A stretch of 7,129 nt of DNA from Vulcanimicrobiota bacterium (GTDB taxonomy: Bacteria > Vulcanimicrobiota > Vulcanimicrobiia > Vulcanimicrobiales > Vulcanimicrobiaceae): contig JAFAMK010000334.1 in assembly GCA_019233415.1 (NCBI GenBank), forward strand, positions 1 through 7,129. The letters are read 5' to 3'. The translations under genes and the position numbers were made by a program. Of the stretch, positions 1-5,465 are shown piece after piece. Each line of letters begins with the position of its first letter. The first letter of the stretch is position 1. The notes under the pieces were generated by a model. It saw only the letters and a list, made by a program, of their open reading frames with translations. It was not told where the DNA came from and made no database searches.

Positions 1-307
1 CGTCCCGGTCGTCGCGCAGGATGATCGCGTCGTCCTCGACGGTCCAGCGGGACCGCGCCGTCACGACGACGACGGAGCCGCCGCGCAGCGGGACCGATTC
101 GTCGCCGGCCGTGACGACGTGCAGGGTCGTCCAGCGCGCGATCGCCGCCTCGTCGGGCTGCGACGCCGCACCGTCGGCGAGCACGACGACGATGGCTCCG
201 GCGAAACCGCCCGCCAGGGTTGCGAGCATGACGGCGAGCGATTCCAGTGCGTCGGGCGTGACGGTGACGACGGTGACGGACGAGGCGTGCGCGGGTTTGG
301 GGATCAC
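1..307 (-). CDS. CheB-like methylesterase-fold protein lacking catalytic Ser and His (partial, 3' end outside window)
   Basis: The minus strand is open from a GTG at 307 to the window edge (102 codons) and continues beyond it. The product aligns, without gaps over about the first 35 aligned residues, with the CheB encoded next door: VTVVTVTPDALESL against IVVIGASAGGLEAL, then FAGAIVVVLADGA against LDAAVLVVMHVSP. Further on, VPLRGGSVVVV matches VAIRPGRLYVA. In CheB the first stretch holds the nucleophilic Ser and the second the catalytic His; here they are Thr and Ala, and the GASAGG turn is gone. I infer a CheB fold that cannot hydrolyse methyl esters by the known mechanism. The third triad residue (Asp) would lie outside the window. 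An AGGAG (321-325) lies 13 nt from the GTG; an in-frame GTG at 331 is an alternative start. It is divergent from the intact cheB-like gene, with about 62 bp between starts. It could be the N-terminus of a larger signalling fusion. Confidence 0.62.
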   Translation of the reverse strand, partial: MIPKPAHASSVTVVTVTPDALESLAVMLATLAGGFAGAIVVVLADGAASQPDEAAIARWTTLHVVTAGDESVPLRGGSVVVVTARSRWTVEDDAIILRDDRD

Positions 308-369
308 GTTTGGGGAACGACTCCTGGACACGGCGAGCGAGGCGCGCCCGCCGGGGGGAAGTGAGCGGC

Positions 370-1362
370 GTGCCAGGGCGAGACATCGTAGTCATCGGAG
401 CTTCCGCGGGCGGCCTGGAAGCGCTGATGCGCATCGTGCGCGACCTGCCGCCGACGCTCGATGCCGCGGTGCTCGTCGTCATGCATGTTTCGCCATACGC
501 CGAGAGCCGCCTCGCCGACATCCTGGCGAAGAGCGGACGGCTTCCCGCGACGGTCGTGCGCGAGCGCGTTGCGATTCGACCGGGTCGCCTCTACGTCGCC
601 GGGCCCGACCGCCATCTGGTCGTCGTCGACGGCGACGTGATGGCGTCGCGCGCGCCGCGCGAGAACCGCCACCGCCCGTCGATCGACGTGCTGTTCCGCA
701 GCGCCGCGATCTCGCACCGCAAGCGCGTGATCGGGATCGTCCTCTCCGGGACGCTCGACGACGGAACGGCCGGGCTGCGCTGGATCAAGCGCGTCGGCGG
801 AACGGCGCTCGTCCAAGACCCGGCGACGGCGCTGTTCGCCGGGATGCCGTCGAGCGCGATCGCGAACGTCGCGGTCGACCGCGTGCTGCCGGCGGAGCAG
901 ATCGCCGCCGAGATCATCGACCTAGTCGACGGCGCGGACCCCGCCGAGGAGAAGCAGATGAACGCGGACGGCACCGTCGATGGCCAAGGCGCCCCGCCCG
1001 ACCCACCCGAGGTCGACCCGTCGGCCTTCGTCTGTCCGGACTGCGGCGGGACGCTGTTCGAGGTCGGCGAGGGCGAGATGCTGCGCTTCCGCTGCCGCGT
1101 CGGCCACGCGTACTCGCCGGAGGCGCTTCACGCTGAGCAGGAGCGCAGTCTCGAAGAGGCGCTGTGGACCGCGGTGCGGTCGTTGGAAGAGCACGCGGAC
1201 CTAGCGACCCGGCTCGAACGCTGGGCGCGCGGCTCGAAGCTCTCGCGCGCGGCCGAGCGGTTCGCCGAGAGCGCGCGCGACTCGCTGGAAAAGGCCGACA
1301 CCGTTCGGCGCGCTGTGCTCAGCGCGCGCGCCGCGGTCGACGAGTCCGAAGCGGCGAGCTGA
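370..1362 (+). CDS. cheB: Receiver-less CheB-type protein-glutamate methylesterase with C-terminal CxxC...CxxxH motif
   Basis: CheB enzymes hydrolyse glutamate methyl esters on chemoreceptors (and can deamidate Gln) in the cytoplasm, resetting receptor sensitivity. From the GTG at 370 the protein is 330 aa. Residues 5-190 are the methylesterase domain: VVIGASAGG with nucleophile Ser12, VVMHVSP with His39, and LSGTLDDGTAG with catalytic Asp131. RPGRLYVAGPDRHLVV is the usual CheB strand. No N-terminal receiver domain is present, so classical CheA phosphorylation cannot control it directly. After an acidic, proline-rich linker, residues 222-246 carry CPDC and CRVGH, a likely zinc site (Cys222, Cys225, Cys242, His246), followed by a helical tail. 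Such tails are known in stand-alone CheB homologues. GTG 370 is preferred because GGGGGGAA lies 9 nt upstream; TTG 310 and GTG 361 are in frame. No cheR or receptor gene is in the window, so the substrate is unknown. It converges on the LuxR-type gene, with 17 bp between them. Confidence 0.9.
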   Translation: MPGRDIVVIGASAGGLEALMRIVRDLPPTLDAAVLVVMHVSPYAESRLADILAKSGRLPATVVRERVAIRPGRLYVAGPDRHLVVVDGDVMASRAPRENRHRPSIDVLFRSAAISHRKRVIGIVLSGTLDDGTAGLRWIKRVGGTALVQDPATALFAGMPSSAIANVAVDRVLPAEQIAAEIIDLVDGADPAEEKQMNADGTVDGQGAPPDPPEVDPSAFVCPDCGGTLFEVGEGEMLRFRCRVGHAYSPEALHAEQERSLEEALWTAVRSLEEHADLATRLERWARGSKLSRAAERFAESARDSLEKADTVRRAVLSARAAVDESEAAS

Positions 1363-1379
1363 GCTAGATGTAGAGGCAG

Positions 1380-1772
1380 CTAGATCAGGCCGGCGCGCAC
1401 GGCGCGCACGGCGGCTTCCGCGCGCGTGCGCGCCCCGAGCTTGTCGAGGATGCCGCGCACGTGCTGTTTGATCGTGCCCAGGCCGAAGTGCAGCGCGGTG
1501 GCGATCTCCGCGTTCTCGCGCCCCTCGGCGATCATCTTCAGAATCATCAGCTCGCGGTCGCTGAGCGGCGTTCCGGTCCCCGTGCGCCCCGTCCAGAACC
1601 GCGCGCGACGCGCACGGTTCTGCGCGCGCAGCGAGTCGAGCCGCTCGGCGAGCGCGCGCGTGCGCACCTCGAGGACGGCGACGTTCTCATGGAACTTCAA
1701 GATGGCGGCCCCGTCGATGCGGCGACCGATCGGTGGCGGAGCTTCCATGGCCGAATCGTTCTCCCACAGCAC
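1380..1772 (-). CDS. Small LuxR-type helix-turn-helix regulator with N-terminal helical segment
   Basis: This 130-aa protein ends in a GerE/LuxR-type DNA-binding domain at residues 69-130: LSDRELMILKMIAEGRENAEIA, then LGTIKQHVRGILDKLGARTRAEA, the usual four-helix pattern with recognition helix around residues 98-111. Residues 22-57 (ILKFHENVAVLEVRTRALAE and on) look like a charged amphipathic helix or short coiled coil that may dimerise. There is no receiver, PAS or autoinducer domain, so it is shorter than a NarL-type response regulator and its input is unclear. The GTG at 1772 has AAGGA about 10-11 nt upstream; an in-frame ATG at 1748 is a possible later start. It lies 27 bp downstream of the Crp/Fnr-like gene on the same strand, so the two are probably co-transcribed. 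A short inverted repeat in the gap (1780-1792) places the ribosome-binding site in its loop. Confidence 0.85.
   Translation of the reverse strand: MLWENDSAMEAPPPIGRRIDGAAILKFHENVAVLEVRTRALAERLDSLRAQNRARRARFWTGRTGTGTPLSDRELMILKMIAEGRENAEIATALHFGLGTIKQHVRGILDKLGARTRAEAAVRAVRAGLI
1594..1622. repeat. 29-bp imperfect palindrome inside the luxR-type gene
   Basis: CAGAACCG (1594-1601) pairs with CGGTTCTG (1615-1622), and inside it GCGCG (1603-1607) pairs with CGCGC (1609-1613), leaving one mismatch and a single central base. It codes for the QNRARRARFW linker between the N-terminal helix and the HTH domain. A role is not evident; Arg-rich coding in a GC-rich genome may create it. Confidence 0.5.
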
Positions 1773-1779
1773 GCCGGAA

Positions 1780-1792
1780 GGTTCCTTGAACC
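1780..1792 (-). promoter_or_regulatory. Short inverted repeat enclosing the luxR-type gene's ribosome-binding site
   Basis: Read on the minus strand, GGTTC-AAG-GAACC is a perfect 5-bp inverted repeat with a 3-nt loop, in the 27-bp gap between the Crp-like stop and the GTG of the LuxR-type gene. The purine-rich AAGGA that best serves as Shine-Dalgarno falls in the loop and right arm. A hairpin here could dampen translation of the second gene, but five base pairs are weak and chance is possible. Confidence 0.3.
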
Positions 1793-1799
1793 GTTCGGG

Positions 1800-2522
1800 T
1801 CAGGACGCCAGCCCGTAGGCTTCGTCACCGAGCTTCCGGAGGACGGGGTAGCAGGAGCACGCCGCGCGCTCGAGTGCATGGCGGTCGAGCACCGTGACGT
1901 TGCCACGGTGGTAGTCGATTGCGCCCGCCGACCGCAGCATTGCCGCCGACGTCGTGATCGTCGCGCGTCGCACGCCGAGCATCATTGAGACGTACTCGTG
2001 GGTGAGCGAGAAGCGCTCGCGGCGGACGCGGTCGTGCGCCATGCACAGCCAGCGCGCGAGCCGCTGGTCCGCCGGGTGGACGGCATTGCACGCGGCGACC
2101 TGCGCGACCATCGCCATGAAGGTGTTCGCGTAGCGCAGCAGCATCGCATGGCCCCGGCCGGCCGGGGCCACGATCTCGCGCACGAAGTCGGCGGCCGGCG
2201 TGACGGCGCCGCGGCCGGGTATTTGCACGATCACCGTCGTGTGCGCGATATTCTGCCCGTAGAGGACGTCCAGCCCGGTGATCCCCTCGGCACCCATCAG
2301 CCCGACCTCGACGACCTCGCCCGAGGGCAGCGGCGTCACCGTCGAGGTAACGAGATCGTACGGGAAGAGGATCACCTCGATCGGCTCGCCGGCTTGCGCG
2401 ACGACCTCCGCGGCCCGAAATTCCCGCTCGACGAGGTACGGCGCGAGTCGTGCCGCCTCGTCCGGGGGCAGCGCGGCCAGCAACCGGTTCTCGTAGCCCG
2501 ACTCTGAACGCTGCTCGCTCAC
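1800..2522 (-). CDS. Crp/Fnr-family transcriptional regulator
   Basis: The protein is 240 aa from the GTG at 2522 and follows the Crp/Fnr plan. Residues 12-115 form a cyclic-nucleotide-binding-type beta roll (REFRAAEVVAQAGEPIEVI, then GEVVEVGLMGAEGITGLDVL). A dimerisation helix spans about 120-145. The C-terminal winged helix covers about 150-215 (LARWLCMAHDRV, FSLTHEYVSMMLGVRRATIT), with its recognition helix near 184-200. The phosphate-binding cassette of true cAMP receptors (Arg-Ala after the LYG turn) is absent: here LYGQNIAHTT follows, so cAMP is unlikely to be the ligand. No FNR-type N-terminal cysteine cluster is visible. The reading frame stays open to 2657, but that extension lacks family similarity, so GTG 2522 (family-like length) is preferred, although no strong Shine-Dalgarno precedes it. 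It heads an apparent operon with the LuxR-type gene and diverges from the DUF234 ATPase. A 5-N4-5 inverted repeat upstream may be its own operator. Confidence 0.88.
   Translation of the reverse strand: MSEQRSESGYENRLLAALPPDEAARLAPYLVEREFRAAEVVAQAGEPIEVILFPYDLVTSTVTPLPSGEVVEVGLMGAEGITGLDVLYGQNIAHTTVIVQIPGRGAVTPAADFVREIVAPAGRGHAMLLRYANTFMAMVAQVAACNAVHPADQRLARWLCMAHDRVRRERFSLTHEYVSMMLGVRRATITTSAAMLRSAGAIDYHRGNVTVLDRHALERAACSCYPVLRKLGDEAYGLAS
2149..2170. repeat. 22-bp perfect GC palindrome inside the crp-like gene
   Basis: Positions 2149-2170 form a perfect 22-bp palindrome with half-site TGGCCCCGGCC, almost entirely G and C. It codes for the VAPAGRGH segment at the start of the regulator's dimerisation helix region. 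It could fold in mRNA or be a product of composition in a GC-rich gene; no second copy was seen in the window. Confidence 0.6.
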
Positions 2523-2681
2523 GATGACAGTCTTGCGCAGGCCGGGGGGGGGTACCACCATCCGTTGGGCCTGTCCGTTCGGCCGTACGCTATCGTACAG
2601 TCGGACACCGTCACCGACGTCACCAAGGATAGGCTGTCTCGGAGGCAGTATGCTCACGAGACAGTATGCCTGGAAGACAGT
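2523..2681. promoter_or_regulatory. Divergent regulatory region between crp-like and DUF234 ATPase genes
   Basis: This 159-bp gap must contain the promoters of both flanking divergent genes. It is unusually rich in structure: a G9 run (2544-2552), an inverted repeat GTACG-N4-CGTAC (2585-2598), a direct repeat CGTCACC-GA-CGTCACC (2609-2624), an inverted pair CTGTCTC (2634-2640) / GAGACAG (2658-2664), and a three-copy repeat of 16-bp period that runs into the ATPase start. I could not pick convincing -35/-10 hexamers on either strand; TATCGT at 2591 (plus) and TACGAT on the minus strand inside the inverted repeat are the AT-richest candidates. Confidence 0.6.
2585..2598. promoter_or_regulatory. 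Candidate Crp/Fnr-like operator (GTACG-N4-CGTAC)
   Basis: A perfect inverted repeat of two 5-bp arms with a 4-bp spacer has the spacing of FNR-type sites (TTGAT-N4-ATCAA), though not their sequence. It lies 62 bp upstream of the GTG of the Crp/Fnr-like gene, where an autoregulatory site would be expected, and could also act on the divergent ATPase gene. The assignment rests on position and geometry only. Confidence 0.4.
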
Positions 2682-2685
2682 ATGC
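2644..2685 (+). repeat. Three-copy GACAGTATGC repeat at exact 16-bp spacing over the ATPase start
   Basis: GGCAGTATGC (2644-2653), GACAGTATGC (2660-2669) and GACAGTATGC (2676-2685) recur exactly every 16 bp. The third copy contains the ATPase start codon (2682). Each copy supplies an ATG (2650, 2666, 2682), and because 16 is not a multiple of three these lie in three different reading frames. The first ATG has the strongest Shine-Dalgarno (GGAGG at 2641-2645, 4-nt spacer). Confidence 0.7.
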
Positions 2686-4058
2686 AGGGTGAGCAGCCAG
2701 ATTTCATCGGCCGGGAAGCTGAGCTGGCGAGCCTAACGGGCGCCTACGCCTCGAAAACCGGTCAGCTCGTCCTGCTCTCGGGGCGGCGCCGCATCGGGAA
2801 GACCTACTTGCTGCAGCGCTTCTCGCAAGGCCGGCGGATGGTGTTCTATCAGGCGACCCGGCAGGCTGAAGCCGAGGAACTGGCCGGATTCACGACGTTG
2901 ATCGGGGAGACGCTCGGACCGCTGCCGCCGGGCTATGTCTTTCCGAGCTGGGAGGCTGCGTTCGAGCATCTCGACGGGAAGGCGAAGGACCGCCGTTTGG
3001 CGGTCGTCCTCGACGAGTTCCCGTACCTGTGCGAGTCGACGCCGGGACTGCCGTCGATCGTCCAGCGCTGGTGGGATCATCGCGGCCGCACCTCGCGCGT
3101 GATGCTCATCCTGTGCGGCTCGGCGCAGACGTTCATGAGCGAGTTGGAGGCGAGCTCGGCGCCGCTCCATCAGCGCTTCACGAAGCGCATCGCGCTCGGG
3201 CCGCTCTCGTACCGCGAAGCCGGCGCGTTCGTGCCGGGACTGTCGCCTGCCGATCGCGCGATCGTATACGGCGTCCTCGGCGGTACGCCGCTCTATCTGA
3301 AGGAGTGGCAGGAGAAGAAGGGACTGCGCCACAACCTGGTGCGGCTCTTCGGCGATCCGGCCAGCCTGCTCGTCGATTCGGCGCGCCTGGTTCTACACAC
3401 GGACCTCGGGGACGGCACAGCCTCGTACCGCGCGCTCAGCGCGATCGCGAACGGCGCGACGCGGCGCAACGATATACTGCAGAAGGCGCGCATCACGAAC
3501 GAGCGCGTCCTGATCCGGCTCGAAGAGCTCAAGGTCGTGACGAGGAAGACGCCGATCACGGAAGGGAGCGCATCGCGGCGGAGCGTCTTCGCGATCGCCG
3601 ATCCGCACTTCCGTTTCTGGTTCCGCTTCGTTCAACCGAATCAAGGGCGGATCGACCGCGGCTTCGGCGAGCAGCTCGTCGACGAGATCATCCTTCCGGA
3701 GCTCGACACGCACATGGGGTCGGTCTTCGAGGACATGGCGCGCACGTTCGCGACCGAGCTCGTCAGCCGCGGCGAGCTGCGCGCGCTGGACGTCGGATCG
3801 TGGTGGTCGACGGACGGCAACCACGAGATCGACGTCGTGGGCATGGGACGCAAGGCGCCATCGTTCGTCGGCACGGTGAAGTGGCGAAAGGGCGAGCTCG
3901 GCCGCGACGTCTATGCCAACCTCGCCGGACACGCGCAGGCTCTTGGAGTCGGCGACGACGTCCCGTGGCTGATGATCGGCCGCAACCGAACGCAGCGTGC
4001 CGTTCTCGAACGTGCGCCGCACGTTCGTAGCTATTCGGTCGACGACATGTTCGTGTAA
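2682..4058 (+). CDS. AAA-type ATPase with C-terminal DUF234 (PD-(D/E)XK-like) domain
   Basis: This 458-aa protein has the layout of the archaeal-type ATPase/DUF234 family, found patchily in archaea and bacteria and without a settled function. It opens with FIGREAELASL, an ATPase-domain entry motif. Walker A is GRRRIGKT (34-41), Walker B is LAVVLDEFPYL with Asp111-Glu112, and LILCGSAQTFM (142-152) resembles sensor 1. GPLSYREA and YGVLGGTPLYL follow as in relatives. Residues 255-290 look like a winged helix. The C-terminal DUF234 part begins near FAIADPHFRFWFRFV (303-317) and contains VFEDM (348-352), EIDVV (382-386) and FVGTVKWRKGEL (395-406). Relatives usually read ECKW where this has TVKW, so the nuclease-like core keeps Asp384 and Lys400 but not the Glu. 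ATG 2682 fits the family N-terminus and has GGAAG 5 nt upstream. It is monocistronic and divergent from the Crp-like regulator. Confidence 0.85.
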   Translation: MQGEQPDFIGREAELASLTGAYASKTGQLVLLSGRRRIGKTYLLQRFSQGRRMVFYQATRQAEAEELAGFTTLIGETLGPLPPGYVFPSWEAAFEHLDGKAKDRRLAVVLDEFPYLCESTPGLPSIVQRWWDHRGRTSRVMLILCGSAQTFMSELEASSAPLHQRFTKRIALGPLSYREAGAFVPGLSPADRAIVYGVLGGTPLYLKEWQEKKGLRHNLVRLFGDPASLLVDSARLVLHTDLGDGTASYRALSAIANGATRRNDILQKARITNERVLIRLEELKVVTRKTPITEGSASRRSVFAIADPHFRFWFRFVQPNQGRIDRGFGEQLVDEIILPELDTHMGSVFEDMARTFATELVSRGELRALDVGSWWSTDGNHEIDVVGMGRKAPSFVGTVKWRKGELGRDVYANLAGHAQALGVGDDVPWLMIGRNRTQRAVLERAPHVRSYSVDDMFV

Positions 4059-4181
4059 CGCCCGTTCAGCGAGACGCGCCTGGAGACCGATCGAGCCGAT
4101 CAGCGAGGCCGACCCGTTTGCGTGCAGGCCGGCCCGGAACAGCTCGCGGAGCGCGCCTTACCTGCGGGTGCGTACTTCCGC

Positions 4182-4211
4182 GGCGCCGGTGCTGCTGCTA
4201 TCATCGGCGCC
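4182..4211 (+). promoter_or_regulatory. Possible -10 element and leaderless start for the SDR gene
   Basis: TATCAT at 4199-4204 resembles a -10 hexamer and stands 7 bp from the SDR start codon, with no Shine-Dalgarno between. A transcript starting there would be leaderless or nearly so. The hexamer is also flanked by two GGCGCC copies (4182-4187, 4206-4211) that can pair. No clear -35 is seen. Apart from this, the 153-bp gap 4059-4211 shows no gene or obvious terminator. Confidence 0.3.
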
Positions 4212-5081
4212 ATGTCAATCCAACGTACCGTCGTCATCACGGGCACCAGCTCCGGTTTCGGGCGCCTGGCCGCCGAAGCGTTTGCCGCAGACGGCTGGAA
4301 GGTTTACGGCACGCTGCGCAACGTCGCGACGCGCAATGCCGCCGCGGCCGATGCGCTTCGCGCGGCCGGCGTGACGCCGGTCGAACTCGAGGTCACCGAC
4401 GATCGCTCCGTCGAGGCTGCAGCAAAGCGCATTCTCGACGAGAGTCCCGTCATCGACGTGCTCGTCAACAACGCCGGGCAGGCGTTCTTCGGCGTCACCG
4501 AGGCGTTCACGCCGGAAGCGGTGTCGCGCCAGCTCGACATCAACGTCGTCGGGCCGCTGCGCGTGAACCGTGCCTTCCTGCCCGCGATGCGCGAGCGCAA
4601 GGCCGGCCTCATCGTGTACGTCTCGTCGGTCGTGGGGCGGATCGTCCTCCCGTTCACCGGCCCCTACACCGCGTCGAAGTTCGCGCTCGAAGCGTTCGCC
4701 GAGGCGACGGCGTACGAGCTCGCGCCGTTCGGCGTCGACGTCGCGATCGTGCAGCCGGGCGCGTTTACGACGTCGATCGGCGAGAACATCACGGGTGCGG
4801 ACGACGCGGCGCGCATCGCCTCCTACGGCGACGTTCCCGCGCTGGCGGAGAACGTCAGCGCCGGGCTCGGGGCCGCGGCGGCGGAACGCGACGCGGCGGA
4901 GGTCGCGCGCGCGATCCTCGCGCTCGCCAATGCACCGGCGGGAATGCGCCCGCTCCGCACGACCGTTCCGGCCGACCAAGCCACCGACATGATCAATGCG
5001 GCGACCGCGCCGGTTCAGCGCGCGGTGATCGAGCACTTCGGCCTCGGCGTGCTGCTTCCGAAGGAGCCCGCTTCGGCTTAG
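4212..5081 (+). CDS. Short-chain dehydrogenase/reductase (SDR) family oxidoreductase
   Basis: The product is a 289-aa classical SDR, a soluble NAD(P)(H)-dependent oxidoreductase; the substrate cannot be read from sequence. The cofactor motif TGTSSGFG sits at residues 10-17 (TGxxxGxG) and the acidic VTDD at 61-64. NNAG is at 86-89, INVVGPLRVNRAFLP at 110-124, and the catalytic residues are Ser139 (VYVSSVVG), Tyr152 and Lys156 (YTASK), then QPGAF at 181-185. The length exceeds the roughly 250-aa core and the C-terminal 50 residues probably cover the substrate pocket, as in SDRs that act on larger or hydrophobic substrates. The ATG at 4212 begins right at the Rossmann strand (SIQRTVVITG), so the upstream open frame to 4122 is not needed. 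No Shine-Dalgarno is evident. Its TAG overlaps the TAA of the convergent HxlR gene by two bases, and the genes overlap by 4 bp; HxlR regulators often neighbour the oxidoreductases they control. Confidence 0.92.
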   Translation: MSIQRTVVITGTSSGFGRLAAEAFAADGWKVYGTLRNVATRNAAAADALRAAGVTPVELEVTDDRSVEAAAKRILDESPVIDVLVNNAGQAFFGVTEAFTPEAVSRQLDINVVGPLRVNRAFLPAMRERKAGLIVYVSSVVGRIVLPFTGPYTASKFALEAFAEATAYELAPFGVDVAIVQPGAFTTSIGENITGADDAARIASYGDVPALAENVSAGLGAAAAERDAAEVARAILALANAPAGMRPLRTTVPADQATDMINAATAPVQRAVIEHFGLGVLLPKEPASA

Positions 5082-5449
5082 GCCGAGGCGCGGCGCGCGG
5101 TCGTGAACTCACGCGCGCGCGTTTCGAACCATTGAAGCAGTTCCGAAACGTGCGCGGCGCACTCGTGGCCGAGCGGGGTGAGCGAATAGCTGACGTGCGG
5201 CGGCACGACGTCGTAGCTCGTGCGCCGCACGAGCCCGTTCCGCTCCAGCGTGCGCAGCGTCTGCGCGAGCATCTTCTCGGAAATCCCGCCGATCGCGTGC
5301 CGCAGCTCCGCGAAGCGCTTGTCGCCGCGCCGTAGCTGGCGCACGATCAACATCGCCCAGCGGCTCGACAGATCCGACAAGACGGCGCGCGAAACACAGT
5401 TGGCGGCATCGCAGCTGGCGATGTCCTGCGGGCTCTCCAGAAGCTCCAC
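5078..5449 (-). CDS. HxlR-family winged-helix transcriptional regulator
   Basis: This 123-aa protein is full length for the HxlR family, dimeric winged-helix regulators, several of which sense electrophiles, aldehydes or oxidants through cysteines. The family signature runs from residue 26: LSSRWAMLIVRQLRRGDKRF, AELRHAIGGISEKMLAQTLR, TLERNGLVRRTSYDVVPPHV, SYSLTPLG. Recognition helix is near 57-72 and the wing near 78-90. Cys13 and Cys18 precede the HTH; one of them sits where family members often keep a reactive cysteine. The GTG at 5449 has a textbook AGGAGG (5455-5460) 5 nt away, which fixes the start. An inverted repeat immediately upstream may be its own operator. It converges on the SDR gene with 4 bp of overlap, so simple divergent-promoter control of that SDR is not possible here and any control would be at a distance. 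Confidence 0.92.
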   Translation of the reverse strand: MELLESPQDIASCDAANCVSRAVLSDLSSRWAMLIVRQLRRGDKRFAELRHAIGGISEKMLAQTLRTLERNGLVRRTSYDVVPPHVSYSLTPLGHECAAHVSELLQWFETRAREFTTARRASA

Positions 5450-5465
5450 ACGGGCCTCCTCAGGG

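Noticed and set aside
21..1136. Long plus-strand open frame (371 codons) across the CheB pair
   Set aside because: Arg- and Ala-rich low-complexity translation with no domain; it is the out-of-frame shadow of two genes that show clear CheB similarity.
1362..1385. Direct repeat AGCTAGAT (1362-1369 and 1378-1385) at the convergent CheB/LuxR stops
   Set aside because: Only 8 bp, includes both stop-codon contexts, and no insertion or attachment-site features accompany it.
2523..2657. 45-residue N-terminal extension of the Crp-like regulator
   Set aside because: Open frame only; its translation resembles nothing in the family and would overlap the repeat-rich promoter region and the G9 run. The GTG at 2522 gives a normal family length.
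2644..2693. CRISPR array or plasmid iterons from the 16-bp repeat
   Set aside because: Three copies of a 10-bp core with 6-bp spacers are far too short for CRISPR, and no replication gene is present to support an origin.
3029..4030. 333-codon plus-strand frame within the DUF234 ATPase
   Set aside because: Arg-rich shadow of a gene with intact Walker motifs in another frame.
4122..4211. 30-residue N-terminal extension of the SDR
   Set aside because: The ATG at 4212 begins directly before the Rossmann strand as in classical SDRs, and the extension has no signal-peptide or membrane character that I can support.
4118..5335. 405-codon plus-strand open frame over the SDR and HxlR genes
   Set aside because: Runs through both genes in the wrong frame, with an Arg-rich composition typical of GC-rich shadow frames.
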